DNA from: S015-6 sp964384945
Lineage (GTDB): Bacteria; Desulfobacterota; DSWW01
Direction of reading: 5' to 3'
Length of the DNA stretch: 64,000 nucleotides
Assembly: GCA_964384945.1 (NCBI GenBank)
Contig: CAYLMK010000008.1
Location: forward strand, 62,001 to 126,000
Numbering within the stretch: position 1 is the stretch's first letter; every line of letters starts with the position of its first letter. A program made the position numbers and the translations under genes. The notes under the pieces were generated by a model that saw nothing but the letters and a program-made list of their open reading frames with translations, was not told the origin of the DNA and did no database searches. This document shows, one piece after another, positions 1 through 9,284 of the stretch.

Positions 1-711
1 GTGCGCGGGCCGCAGCCAGCCTCGGTCGGGGTGGTGGTTCCTGTGCTGAACGATGCGGCGCCTCTGGGCCGTCTTCTGGAATCCCTGGATGCGGCGGGTG
101 TCCCGCGATACCGGGTCGTCGTGGCGGACGGCGGGAGCCGGGACCGGAGCCGGGAGGCGGCCGAGAGGTGGGGCGCCCGGGTGGTGGAGTGCCCCCGCCC
201 CGGTCGGGGGGGCCAGATCGCGGAGGGCGCGAGGCACCTGGATACGGAAGTGGTCCTGATCCTGCACGCCGACAACCGGGTGCCGCAAGACCTGCTCCCG
301 GCCCTCTGCCGGGCGGCCGCCGCCTATCCGGACGCGCCCGGAGGCGCCTTCCGGCTGCGATACGAGGCGGCCGGGTGGAAGATGCGGATGGTGGCCGTTG
401 CAGGCAACGCGAAAACCGCGTTCTTCGGTCTGAGCTTCGGGGACCAGGGGCAGTGGTTCCGGCGCGGGCGGATCGAGGTGCCCGCGATCCCGCTCATGGA
501 GGATGTGGAGACGGCCGTCAGGATGAACGACGCCGGCATTCCGGTCTGGACACCGGCCACGATCGAGGTCTCCGCGAGACGGTACAGCCGCCGGGGCACG
601 CTTCCGGTCCTCTTCTCGGTCGTCCGCAGGGTGGTCGGCTATCTCGCCCGCCGCCGCTGGGCCGACCGGGTCCCGGAGACGTGCGGCCTGTACGAGGACT
701 ACTACCGCTGA
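1..711 (+). CDS. Family 2 glycosyltransferase (TIGR04283-like)
   Basis: Probable cytoplasmic transferase that moves a sugar from a nucleotide donor to an unknown acceptor. A GT-A fold is indicated by PVLND near residue 14, ADGGSRD near 42 and LHADN near 90, the last in the place of the metal-binding DxD. GDQGQWF and LMEDVE follow, as in the TIGR04283 branch of GT2 enzymes. The 236-residue length is close to that family's usual 220-230. The GTG at base 1 may be the true start, since the family begins near the VVVPV strand, but the gene touches the window edge and could be slightly truncated. The acceptor is unknown. Confidence 0.85.
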   Translation: MRGPQPASVGVVVPVLNDAAPLGRLLESLDAAGVPRYRVVVADGGSRDRSREAAERWGARVVECPRPGRGGQIAEGARHLDTEVVLILHADNRVPQDLLPALCRAAAAYPDAPGGAFRLRYEAAGWKMRMVAVAGNAKTAFFGLSFGDQGQWFRRGRIEVPAIPLMEDVETAVRMNDAGIPVWTPATIEVSARRYSRRGTLPVLFSVVRRVVGYLARRRWADRVPETCGLYEDYYR

Positions 712-863
712 TCCCGAAAGTACTCTTCGTGAGAACGCAGATCTCTTCCCCGAGCCTCTCCCGAAAAGACCGGACGATGCGCCCTGTCCGATCCGGGAGA
801 GCGGAGGGGAGGGCGTCGGAGACGGACGGGGACCTTGAAGAGCGGGTCGTCCTTCCGGGTTGC

Positions 864-1829
864 TCAGCCTTCCGGGGGTGTCACCGTGGTTTCTAGGCTG
901 CCCAGGGCGGGCCGCGGGGCCCGGACGCCCCCCCCGCCGTCAAGGACCGGCCCGCGGCCCTGCGACCTCTGCAGATCCGCGAAGAACCGGCCGATGTCCT
1001 CCGCCAGAGGGGCGTCGTGCATGTACTTGTTCGATTTGCAGGGGAGGAGATCGGCCTGCCGGATCGTCCGGGCCAGGCGGGTCATGGCGTCCTGGGCGTG
1101 CAGCTTGTCGGTGGAGGCATAGGCGATCCGCGTGGGCGTCCGGACCGTGTGCAGATCCGGCCAGACCTCGTAATGCATGAAGGCGCGGCCCGAAAGCTTG
1201 ATGCGAAGGGGATGCGCGGAGAGAATCGTGTTCTGGTAGCGGCTCATCTGTTCGGGCTCTTTGTCGGCATCGACCCGAAAGTGCCGGAAATACCAGACGA
1301 TGAAGTGCTTGACGAGATGGTACGTGTGGGACGGGAGCAGATAGGGTATCCAGCGAAGCGAAAAAGGGACATGGAACTCGCTCGCCGGGCCGACCAGAAA
1401 TGCACCCTTCGCCTTCAGTCGCTCGTGCTTCAATGCCTCGAGCAGGACCGTTGCGCCCAGGGAACTGCCCGAAACGATCGCTTCCTCCAGGTCGATGGGC
1501 AGTTCCGAACAGACGGTGATCAGGTCCTGGGCGAAGCGGTCCATGGAAAAGTCGTCGGGCCGCAGCCGCTTCCTGGCGATCTCGGCCGAGCGCTTCTCTC
1601 GGGTCTCGATGTAGTAGACGGGGTGCTTCCGCGTGAGGGCGTCCAGGAACGGCGCCCAGCCCGCCACGATGGAAACCCACCCCGCCACGAACACGACCGG
1701 ACAGCCTGTCTCATCGGTCTTCGGGTGCCAGGAGACAACGCGCAGACGCACATCCTCGCTTACGGGAATCCTTCGCTCCGAGAAGGAGGCGTGCAGGGCT
1801 GATATAGGGTCCTTGGGTGTTTCCGCCAT
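864..1829 (-). CDS. Alpha/beta hydrolase
   Basis: Probable cytoplasmic esterase or lipase-like hydrolase of 321 residues. After the first strands (VVFVAGW, about residue 46) comes a nucleophile elbow GSSLG with the likely catalytic Ser at about residue 123. A C-terminal KYMHDAP segment could hold the catalytic His. The ATG at 1829 was chosen because a G-rich ribosome-binding stretch precedes it; the frame stays open to 1928, so up to 33 more residues are possible. It is convergent with the upstream glycosyltransferase and has no informative neighbour. Substrate unknown; polyhydroxyalkanoate depolymerase-like proteins share this pattern. Confidence 0.75.
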   Translation of the reverse strand: MAETPKDPISALHASFSERRIPVSEDVRLRVVSWHPKTDETGCPVVFVAGWVSIVAGWAPFLDALTRKHPVYYIETREKRSAEIARKRLRPDDFSMDRFAQDLITVCSELPIDLEEAIVSGSSLGATVLLEALKHERLKAKGAFLVGPASEFHVPFSLRWIPYLLPSHTYHLVKHFIVWYFRHFRVDADKEPEQMSRYQNTILSAHPLRIKLSGRAFMHYEVWPDLHTVRTPTRIAYASTDKLHAQDAMTRLARTIRQADLLPCKSNKYMHDAPLAEDIGRFFADLQRSQGRGPVLDGGGGVRAPRPALGSLETTVTPPEG

Positions 1830-2063
1830 AATCGCCCCCATGCGGGTGTCGACAAGCGGCCGAATCCCGATCCTCAATCTATTTAAGGCCGAGAACCCAA
1901 GTATAGAAAGGGGGCCATGCGCGGTCAAGCAGGAAAATCCCTCGGTTGCGGGTTCGGGGGTGTAGACCCCCTTCAGGTTCCTGTCCGGAGTTTCCCTTGA
2001 GCGCCCGGCAGCAAGGAGAAAAAGAGCTGCGATTCCGCCGAACGGCCGGCCGCCATGGGAAGC

Positions 2064-3599
2064 TCAATACCGGGAAGTTCCGGGGCTCGGCTGGGGCGCC
2101 TGTTCCTCGGCTTGCTGCGCCAGGAGTTTGTAGGCGACGTAGTATTTCAGGATGTTGCCAACGTACTGCACCGGCTCGCGCCCGATGCGATCGGCGACGA
2201 CGAGTTCGACGTTGCCGAACCACAGGTTGGGATCGTAACCGAGCTTGCGGGCTTCGTTGCGCAAGCGGCTGATACGGGCTGCGCCCGCGTTGTAAGACGC
2301 AAAGGCGAACATCATGCGGTTCAGCTCGGTCAGTTCCGGGCCGTTGAAGTAAACGTCGATCAGCCTGCGGAGATACCGGGTCCCGGCGTGGACGTTGGGA
2401 TCGGCCTGCCGGATGTCGCCCACGGCCATTTCTCGTCCTGTCGCGGGCATGATTTGCATCAGGCCGACGGCCCCAACAGGGCTGACCTTGGATTGGTCGA
2501 GCTGTGATTCCTGGTAGCCCTGCGCCAGCACCAGGAGATGATCGAACCGGTATTGGGCTGCGTAGCGCCGGAACAGATCGACCGTTCGCCGGTATCGCTC
2601 GAGTTCTTCCTGGCTGTGAGCCGATTTCACCCATCGAGTGCTCTTGAGGTAACGCGTCAGCAGGATGTTGCGCTCGGCGGATCCCCTCCGGTATTCCGTG
2701 GCGAGGAACTCATTGAGCGCGGCGCGCAGTTCCGGATTGGTCTTGCGCACCGCCCAGGCGATATCGCCATGGGCGCGCACGGCCAATTCCCGGTGCGCGG
2801 TGATCGCGGGGAATACCTGCTTCCAGAAATCGAAAAGCGGCTCATCCACCACCGCCAACTTGATGAGGCCGGCGTTGAGCATCTCAAGCTTGTCCTCGTC
2901 TTCGATCTCATTGGGCAGGTGGACCAGGCGCATGGGCGGCCTTCCGGCGGCAACCAGGCGCTGGTTAAGGGCCGTCAGGCTTTCGAAATAGCTGGTGGTC
3001 GGTCGCACGTGGACCGTCTGGCCGGCGAGGTCGTCGAAGGACCGCAGCGGGGGAGAACCGGGCCCGCTGACGATGATCTCGTTCACATCGTGCAGGAAGG
3101 GGTCGGTGAAGTCCACCAACTTCTCGCGCGACGGGGTCACCGTCAGGTTCGCCACCGCCACGTCTCCGCGGCCCTCGTTCAGGGCTTCGAGGATATGGTC
3201 GCGACGCACGGGAATAAAGACAACCCGGAGCCTTGCCGTGGCCTCGGCCGACCGTTTCGAGGGGCTTTTCGACGGAACGAGACGGGAAGGATACCGGCGC
3301 TCAAGGAAGCTGCCGAAGAGATTGAGTTCCTCGAACGCCAGCCCGCGCTGCGTGCCGCGATCGATGAAATAATGCGTCTTACCGGGCACGACCAGCACCC
3401 GCAAGATTCGTCGCCGCAGCAATCCGTCCAGGTCGTCGGTATACCTCTGCGTCGAGGGCGTCTGCAGAACGCCTCGATCGACATCCGTGAGGTGGGCGCC
3501 GGCGCTCTGGGGCCACGCCCCGCTCGGGAACAGGGGGCCCCACAGGGCCAGGATCACTCCCAACAGCCCCAACGCATGGGCACGGGATAACAGGTTCAT
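2064..3599 (-). CDS. MltF-like lytic murein transglycosylase
   Basis: Cleaves peptidoglycan glycan strands in the periplasm. The 511-residue protein starts with a signal peptide (MNLLSRAHALG then a hydrophobic run). Next comes a family-3 solute-binding domain (about 50-300, with GDVAVANLTVTP typical of the fold) and a C-terminal SLT lysozyme-like domain. YQESQLD carries the catalytic Glu, followed by GLMQIMP and FASYNAG. This order matches MltF. The ATG at 3599 is preceded by GGTGA and begins the signal peptide, whereas the frame itself runs open to 3677. It is divergent from the next lipoprotein gene. Confidence 0.88.
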   Translation of the reverse strand: MNLLSRAHALGLLGVILALWGPLFPSGAWPQSAGAHLTDVDRGVLQTPSTQRYTDDLDGLLRRRILRVLVVPGKTHYFIDRGTQRGLAFEELNLFGSFLERRYPSRLVPSKSPSKRSAEATARLRVVFIPVRRDHILEALNEGRGDVAVANLTVTPSREKLVDFTDPFLHDVNEIIVSGPGSPPLRSFDDLAGQTVHVRPTTSYFESLTALNQRLVAAGRPPMRLVHLPNEIEDEDKLEMLNAGLIKLAVVDEPLFDFWKQVFPAITAHRELAVRAHGDIAWAVRKTNPELRAALNEFLATEYRRGSAERNILLTRYLKSTRWVKSAHSQEELERYRRTVDLFRRYAAQYRFDHLLVLAQGYQESQLDQSKVSPVGAVGLMQIMPATGREMAVGDIRQADPNVHAGTRYLRRLIDVYFNGPELTELNRMMFAFASYNAGAARISRLRNEARKLGYDPNLWFGNVELVVADRIGREPVQYVGNILKYYVAYKLLAQQAEEQAPQPSPGTSRY

Positions 3600-3955
3600 G
3601 ACGTCACCGGCTGCAACCCTCGCAGGCGCGCCGATGCAGCGTGAGGCACGCGCCGATAGGATTCGCTGGGTTCTCATGGGACGGAGCAGCCTGGAAAACT
3701 TGAACTACGAAGTCATTTGGATGAGATAGATGCCGCATTCAGCATGGAGGATACAAAGTCCCCTGTAACGAAGAGCCGGAACACCCCCACCAGGATGAGG
3801 GAGCAGGAGACCCAGCCGGTCTTCCTCACGATTCCGTATATGCCGAATTCTCCCAGGCGCCTTCCGCCCCCTGCGAGTGTTGAACACGAATCCCTTCTGT
3901 CGTACCCTGTTCCTACCCGAAACAAGATTCCTGTCCAATCAATGGGGGATGCAAC
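3600..3955. other. Intergenic region, no confident gene
   Basis: This gap separates two divergent genes and so should hold both promoters. A short minus-strand frame at 3713-3925 ends in a hydrophobic stretch, but it has no ribosome-binding site or recognisable family, so I do not call it. I see no strong inverted repeat. Confidence 0.5.
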
Positions 3956-5212
3956 GTGCGTTGGTTAACATTCCTCGCTGTACTTGCAGCGAGCGCCCTG
4001 TCTATGGCGGCCTGTGGCACGTTTCAGCCGAAGCCGTTCGACGAAACCCTCTACCTCCGGCACGCCATCGTAAGGACGGATGGCGATATTACGGTGACAG
4101 CCGACGTCTTGACCCCCCAGGAAGGCAAGGAAGTTTTGGGGGGCAATCCCGCTGCGATGGGAATTCAACCCGTCTGGCTAAGAATCGAAAACAAGGGGAA
4201 GCGGCCTTATTGGTTCCTCCCTCACCGACTCGACCCGGAATATTATTCAGCGCTCGAGGTTGCAAATATGCTGCATGGCAGCGGGTCGAAAAAACCAAAC
4301 AAGAGTATCTATGACTACTTCTACGAGGAGCAGATGGCGCGCTACATTCCTTCGGGAGAGACGCGGAGCGGTTTCGTCTTTACAAATTACGAACGGGGAA
4401 TGAAACACCTTGCAATCAAACTCATCGGAGAGAATTCCGTCAAGCGCTTCTATCTTGCCTTTGAGATACCGGGCCCTCGGATGGATTACCAAAAAGTTGA
4501 TTTCGAGAGGCTCTACAAGGCAGAAGAGATCGTTGAGCTTGATCTGGCCGGCCTGCGGCAACGATTGGAATTCCTGGCATGCTGCACCGCAAGCTCCCAA
4601 GGCAAAGACTTCGCTGACCCGCTGAACCTCGTCATTGTCGGAGACAGAACACTTGTCATGGCGGCACTGCTGGGCCGTGGTTGGAGCCTCACGGAAACGA
4701 TTCGAGCCGGATCCGTTTACAAGATGATCTTTTCTTCATTGTTTGGGGTGCGCTACCGAACCGCTCCCATAAGTCCGCTCTATTGGCAGGGACGCCCACA
4801 GGATTTTGCCATGCAGAAGACGCGCAGCAACGTCAACAGGCGAAACCATCTCCGCCTCTGGTTGAGTTCTATGACAACGGATGGAAAGCCTGTGTGGGTC
4901 GGCCAGATCAGCCGGGACATAGGAATCAAATTCACCACGAAATCGCCTTACCTGGTCACCCACGAGATCTCCTCCAACATCGATGAAGCGCGTCACTATA
5001 TTACCGAAGACCTTGTTGCTTCCAATGCGGTTCAAAAGATCGGGTATGTCAGGGGGATGGAACAGGTAACGCGATCTGCGCCGCGCCAGAACCTCACCGG
5101 AGACGACTACTTCACCGACGGCCTGAGAGTTGTACTGTTTCTGGAGGACAGGTACACGCCCCTGGACCAGATCAAGCTTCTTGATTGGGAGACCCCCGCG
5201 GACAGGTGGTAG
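3956..5212 (+). CDS. Predicted lipoprotein of unknown function
   Basis: A 418-residue protein with a lipoprotein signal: MRWLTF, a hydrophobic core, then the lipobox SMAAC with the lipidated Cys at about residue 20. It should be anchored to a membrane facing the periplasm. The GTG start at 3956 follows GGGGG and gives a complete signal sequence. I do not recognise the mature domain; it has mixed alpha/beta composition and no transmembrane segment. Codon use resembles the neighbours but is slightly less GC-rich, which may mean it arrived separately. Confidence 0.75.
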   Translation: MRWLTFLAVLAASALSMAACGTFQPKPFDETLYLRHAIVRTDGDITVTADVLTPQEGKEVLGGNPAAMGIQPVWLRIENKGKRPYWFLPHRLDPEYYSALEVANMLHGSGSKKPNKSIYDYFYEEQMARYIPSGETRSGFVFTNYERGMKHLAIKLIGENSVKRFYLAFEIPGPRMDYQKVDFERLYKAEEIVELDLAGLRQRLEFLACCTASSQGKDFADPLNLVIVGDRTLVMAALLGRGWSLTETIRAGSVYKMIFSSLFGVRYRTAPISPLYWQGRPQDFAMQKTRSNVNRRNHLRLWLSSMTTDGKPVWVGQISRDIGIKFTTKSPYLVTHEISSNIDEARHYITEDLVASNAVQKIGYVRGMEQVTRSAPRQNLTGDDYFTDGLRVVLFLEDRYTPLDQIKLLDWETPADRW

Positions 5213-5320
5213 ATTCAACCGACCCCCCGCCCTCTTCCGGAAACCCGCCCGGCCTCTTGATGGACGGCACGAGAATCCGCAAAATAGAAGGTTTCTCGGG
5301 TGCCATTACAGGAGGCGGTC

Positions 5321-6127
5321 ATGGGCGGAAAGAAGGCGTTCGGTCTGCAGAGCCTGGTTCTCTGTGTCTTGTTCAACGGGTTGCTTACGGCCTGGCTCTA
5401 CGGGGTGGCGGCCCAGGCGCTCCCCGGGATTCAGGAAGATAGGATTCCCGTTGCCGGCGAAGGCGTCGAAGGGGCCCCGGAGCCGCCGGGCGGGATCTTG
5501 GGGTACCTGGGGACCTTGTTGCAGGAGAACCGGAACCTGCTGGCGCCGGTTGTCTTCGGGTCCGGGGCTTTTGTGACCCTTGCGCTCTGGCTGTCTCTCC
5601 TGCTGGCCCGGGGGCGGTCCCCGGAAGAAAGGCCGGCCTCCGGCAGGAAAGGCGCAGGCCCGGTCGACGAATCCCTCGACAAGGAGGTAAAGAGGCTGGA
5701 GAAAGAGCTTCAGGCCGCCAGAAAGGCCGCCTCCAAGCCCTCCCCGGCGCCGGCGGTCCAGATCCTTTCCATCCTGCAGCGCCAGGGCCGGCTGATCGAT
5801 TTCCTCGAAGAGGATTTAAGCCTTTACGAGGACGGTCAGATCGGGGCCGCGGTTCGAAGCATTCACCAGGGCTGCAAGGAGGCGCTCCGGCAGAATGTGG
5901 GCCTGGAGCCCGTCCTCGGGGAAGAGGAGGGAAGCAAGGTGACGATCAGGCCCGGTTTCGATCCGCGGACCGTCCGCCTGACCGGCGACGTGCGGGGGGA
6001 TCCGCCGTTTCAGGGGATTCTCCGTCACCGGGGATGGCGGGTGGTGCGCATGGACCTTCCCCTGAAGTCGCCGGATCAGGAGCCGGACTGGATCCTGGCC
6101 CCCGCCGAGGTCGAGATGGGAGAATAG
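5321..6127 (+). CDS. DUF2760 protein, Hsp70-associated
   Basis: A 268-residue protein with two N-terminal hydrophobic segments (about 8-25 and 72-95), a charged KEVKRLEKELQ coiled-coil-like linker (about 120-145), and a C-terminal DUF2760 domain beginning near ILSILQRQGRLIDFLEEDL. The function of DUF2760 is unknown. In Desulfobacterota it sits next to divergent Hsp70-family genes, as here, so a membrane-tethered partner or regulator of these chaperone-like ATPases is a reasonable inference. The ATG at 5321 has an AGGAGG ribosome-binding site. Confidence 0.85.
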   Translation: MGGKKAFGLQSLVLCVLFNGLLTAWLYGVAAQALPGIQEDRIPVAGEGVEGAPEPPGGILGYLGTLLQENRNLLAPVVFGSGAFVTLALWLSLLLARGRSPEERPASGRKGAGPVDESLDKEVKRLEKELQAARKAASKPSPAPAVQILSILQRQGRLIDFLEEDLSLYEDGQIGAAVRSIHQGCKEALRQNVGLEPVLGEEEGSKVTIRPGFDPRTVRLTGDVRGDPPFQGILRHRGWRVVRMDLPLKSPDQEPDWILAPAEVEMGE

Positions 6128-6184
6128 AGGAAGCCGCGGGCCGTCGGCGCCGCCGGGCACGGAAGCGCGGCGAGGAGTGCCGTT

Positions 6185-8023
6185 TTGGGAAATCACAAGT
6201 ACATCATCGGCATCGATCTGGGTACGACCAACTGCGTGCTGGCCTACACGAGCGCCGAGTCGTCCCCGGACAAGGATGACGGCATCCGGGTCTTCGAGAT
6301 TCCTCAGGTGGTCAGCCCGGGCGAGGTCGAGGGGCAGGCCCTGCTCCCGTCGTGTCTTTTCCTTCCCGGCCCGCACGACGTGCCCGAGGGTGGGCTTCGC
6401 CTTCCCTGGAGCCGCGAGGAGCCGGCCTGGACGGTCGGGGTGTTTGCGCGAAACCGGGGAGCCGAAATCCCTCACCGGCTTGTCTCGTCCGCAAAATCCT
6501 GGCTCTGTCACGAGGGGGTGGATCGCACCCGGCCGATCCTTCCCTGGGGCAGCCCCGAGGAGGCCCGCCGCGTCTCGCCTGTCGAGGCCTCGGCCCGGCT
6601 TCTCGAGCACCTGCGGGATGCCTGGAACCACGAGATGGCGGCCGGCGATCCGGAGGCGCGTTTCCAGGCACAGGATCTCTATCTGACGGTGCCCGCCTCC
6701 TTTGACGCCGTGGCCCGGGAACTGACGGTCCAGGCCGCCCGGGCCGCAGGCCTGGAGCATTTCACCCTGTTGGAAGAGCCCCAGGCCGCCTTCTATGCCT
6801 GGCTCGAATCCCAACGAGACGGATGGCGCCATGCGGTCAGGAAGGGGGATTCGATCCTGGTCTGCGACGTGGGCGGGGGCACGACCGATTTCAGCCTGAT
6901 CCGGGTGACCGAGGAGGAGGGGAATCTCGCCCTCAAGCGGATCGCCGTGGGCGACCACATCCTCGTGGGCGGCGACAACATGGACCTGACCCTCGCCCAC
7001 GTGATCCGGGGGAAGCTCCCGGAGAAGACGAGAAAGCTGGATGCCTGGCAGTTCCGGGCCCTCTTTCACAGTTGCCGGGCCGCCAAGGAGCGCCTCCTGG
7101 GATCGGGCGAGCCGGAACCGGTTCCGGTCGTGATTCTCGGCCGCGGGACCTCGCTGATCGGCGGCACGGTCCGCTCGGAGCTTACCCGCGACGAGGCGGA
7201 ATCGGTCCTCCTCGACGGGTTCTTTCCCCTCTGCGGGCCCTCCGACCTGCCCCGGGCAGGCGAGGCGAGGGTCGGGATGCGCGAGATGGGGCTCCCCTAC
7301 GAGGCGGATCCTTCGATCACGCGCCATCTCGCCCGGTTTCTGGCGCGCCAGGCCCGCGCAGAGGAGGGGTCGAGCGGGTTTCCCTCCGCGGTTCTCTTCA
7401 ACGGCGGTGTGATGAAATCCCGGATGATCCGGGACCGGGTGCTGGCGGTGCTGCGAAGCTGGGAAGGGGGGCGAGGGGGCGTTCCGAACATCCGCGAACT
7501 CCGCGCCGAGGACCTCGACCTTGCGGTGGCCTGCGGGGCCGCCTATTACGGCATGGCGCGGAGGGGGAGAGGGATTCGGATCCGCGCGGGAACGGCGCGC
7601 TCCTATTATATCGGTATCGAGAGCGCCATGCCTTCCGTTCCGGGGGTCCCCACGCCCCTGAAGGCCTTGTGTGTCGTTCCTTTCGGCATGGAGGAAGGGA
7701 CCGGCGCCGCGATTCGTGAGAAGGAGTTCGGCCTGGTGCTCGGCGAGCCCGCCGCCTTTCGTCTTCTCGCCTCGACAACCCGCAGGCAGGACCATGCCGG
7801 AGAGGTGGTGGAGGACTGGGAAGAGGAGATCGACGAGGTCAGCGCCATGGAGGCGCTCCTGCCCGAGAAAGAGGGCGAACAGGGCGGGAAGGTCGTCCCT
7901 GTGTGGCTCGAGAGCGGGGTCACCGAAGTGGGCACGCTCGAGCTATGGTGCGTGGCCAGCGAGGGTGGGCAGCGCTGGAAGCTCGAATTCAACCTTCGGG
8001 AGCGCGGGGGAGCGGGATCCTGA
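6185..8023 (+). CDS. Divergent Hsp70-family protein
   Basis: A 612-residue ATPase of the Hsp70/actin fold. Phosphate-1 motif GIDLGTTNC lies near residue 9, phosphate-2 motif VCDVGGGTTDFS near 225, and the adenosine-motif region FNGGVMKS near 400. The nucleotide-binding part fills most of the protein and no typical DnaK substrate domain with lid helices is visible. It is therefore probably a specialised family member, not the housekeeping DnaK. The TTG start is supported by GAGGAG seven bases upstream. It pairs with the preceding DUF2760 gene and resembles the larger Hsp70 protein at 12998. Confidence 0.87.
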   Translation: MGNHKYIIGIDLGTTNCVLAYTSAESSPDKDDGIRVFEIPQVVSPGEVEGQALLPSCLFLPGPHDVPEGGLRLPWSREEPAWTVGVFARNRGAEIPHRLVSSAKSWLCHEGVDRTRPILPWGSPEEARRVSPVEASARLLEHLRDAWNHEMAAGDPEARFQAQDLYLTVPASFDAVARELTVQAARAAGLEHFTLLEEPQAAFYAWLESQRDGWRHAVRKGDSILVCDVGGGTTDFSLIRVTEEEGNLALKRIAVGDHILVGGDNMDLTLAHVIRGKLPEKTRKLDAWQFRALFHSCRAAKERLLGSGEPEPVPVVILGRGTSLIGGTVRSELTRDEAESVLLDGFFPLCGPSDLPRAGEARVGMREMGLPYEADPSITRHLARFLARQARAEEGSSGFPSAVLFNGGVMKSRMIRDRVLAVLRSWEGGRGGVPNIRELRAEDLDLAVACGAAYYGMARRGRGIRIRAGTARSYYIGIESAMPSVPGVPTPLKALCVVPFGMEEGTGAAIREKEFGLVLGEPAAFRLLASTTRRQDHAGEVVEDWEEEIDEVSAMEALLPEKEGEQGGKVVPVWLESGVTEVGTLELWCVASEGGQRWKLEFNLRERGGAGS

Positions 8024-8039
8024 CCGGGCCCCGCCCGTT

Positions 8040-8840
8040 TCATCTCTTGATCTTCCCGGTCACGTCCTCCTTGAAGATGTCCGCAAGGGGAACCGCGAAG
8101 GCCACCTCCGGGCTGTAGCGCAAGTAGGTGGGGATCGGATACCGGATCCCCTGCGCGTGGGTCTTCTCGAGCCCCTCGATGAGGTCGGACAGCCCGGCCG
8201 CCGGCACGGCCATGACCATCTCGTGGTCCTGGCAGCCGCCCCAGACCCGGTCCCCGTTGCCGGGCACGACCACCTTGAGGGCCCGGTCCAGGTAGGCCCC
8301 GATCACGCCCTCGGTGCAGGACGAGGCGCGCCCGGAGAAGCTGCTCTGAACCGGCTTGCCGGTGTGGTAGGTTCCGCCGTGGATCAGGCGCATGAGCTGC
8401 GCCGGGTTCACGTAGACGAGGACGACGTCCGGCTCGATCTTCGTCTTCTCGAGAGGCGAGTAAACCACCGTCAAGTCTTCCCCGAGATCGAGCAGCCGGA
8501 ACGCGGCCATGGCCTCCCGCGCGGCCTCTGCGTCCCTCGCGTAGTTCATGTGGGTCATGAAGCGGATCGCGCCCTCCTCGTCCGTGAGCCGCTCCCAGCC
8601 GTACGTGTTGGCCGCGATCGCGCACCCGGCGTCCTCCTTGCCGAGGGCGACGGTCCAGCCGTACCGCCGGGCCATGGCCGCTCCCTGGCAGGGCGCGATC
8701 CGGACCTGCAGGTCCCGCAGGGGCCTTCTGGCGGAGGGAGGGATCTTCGAGTCCTCGCGGACGAACCGTACGGCCACGGGAAAGGTCGCCGGGTTGACGA
8801 ACCTCCTCAGCTTCTCACCCAACTGGTGCCATCTTTCCAT
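8040..8840 (-). CDS. DUF169 family protein
   Basis: A 266-residue protein of the DUF169 family, recognised by FPVAVRF near the start, CQGAAMARRYG, and the Cys-bearing segments GCAIAAN, SSCTEGV and GGCQDHEMV spaced through the chain. Family function is not established. It lies opposite to, and convergent with, the Hsp70 gene. The ATG at 8840 has GGGAG in place, and this ribosome-binding site falls inside the remains of a vapC toxin gene; an in-frame GTG at 8852 is also possible. Confidence 0.82.
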   Translation of the reverse strand: MERWHQLGEKLRRFVNPATFPVAVRFVREDSKIPPSARRPLRDLQVRIAPCQGAAMARRYGWTVALGKEDAGCAIAANTYGWERLTDEEGAIRFMTHMNYARDAEAAREAMAAFRLLDLGEDLTVVYSPLEKTKIEPDVVLVYVNPAQLMRLIHGGTYHTGKPVQSSFSGRASSCTEGVIGAYLDRALKVVVPGNGDRVWGGCQDHEMVMAVPAAGLSDLIEGLEKTHAQGIRYPIPTYLRYSPEVAFAVPLADIFKEDVTGKIKR

Positions 8841-8848
8841 GGATTCTC

Positions 8849-8884
8849 CCACAGAAGCACATGTGTATCCAACAGAAGGTTCAT
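8849..8884 (-). pseudogene. vapC (PIN toxin) stub
   Basis: Only the first 12 codons of a PIN-domain toxin remain (MNLLLDTHVLLW, which includes the first conserved Asp). The sequence then runs straight into the upstream end of the DUF169 gene. Its ATG overlaps the phd stop as ATGA, the usual arrangement of a Phd/VapC pair, so the toxin was lost by a deletion ending here. Confidence 0.75.
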
Positions 8885-9113
8885 GGGTCCCTCATCCCGA
8901 ACGCTTCTGCGATATCCTCTGGGAGTTCATCGAAATCATCGGCGATTCGGATCTTCCCCCGAAGGGCTCCCGGCCGGCGGGGGCTTTCGCTTCGTTCGTA
9001 CGGCACGAGCTTGGCCACGGGCTTGCCTGCTTTACCGATGATCGCCTCTTGCCCGGCTCGGACCTTCTCCAGCAGGGCCGATAGCTGGGCCTTGCCTCTG
9101 AGACAGTGGTCAT
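8881..9113 (-). pseudogene. Frameshifted phd-type antitoxin
   Basis: The start MTTVSEA and a body containing KAQLSALLEKVRAG, GKAGKPVAKLVPY and ELPEDIAEAFG are typical of Phd/YefM antitoxins that repress their own operon and neutralise a PIN toxin. The first seven codons and the rest are in different frames: one base appears to be missing at about 9092-9096, where GCAAAGGCC would be expected. With the toxin reduced to a stub, the module is probably dead. Confidence 0.75.
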
Positions 9114-9284
9114 GAGCATACGACTTGTCTGCTTGAATCGACTCTGACCAGACCAGACCAGGAAGTCAAGCGCCGGTCAGGGCCTCTCTGCATGGGTCGC
9201 CCGCCTGTCGCCAAGCTCATTTCAGGAATTCGAGGTATGCCTGCAGGACGGGCGCGGCGTTCAGCGGTCCTTGCCTCTTCCGCC

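Noticed and set aside
3713..3925. Small hydrophobic minus-strand protein
   Set aside because: No ribosome-binding site and no recognisable family; composition could be chance.
5816..7795. A 659-codon minus-strand frame opposite the first Hsp70-family gene
   Set aside because: GC-rich antisense shadow with repetitive His/Gly/Arg/Pro composition and no family motif; the + strand carries clear Hsp70 motifs.
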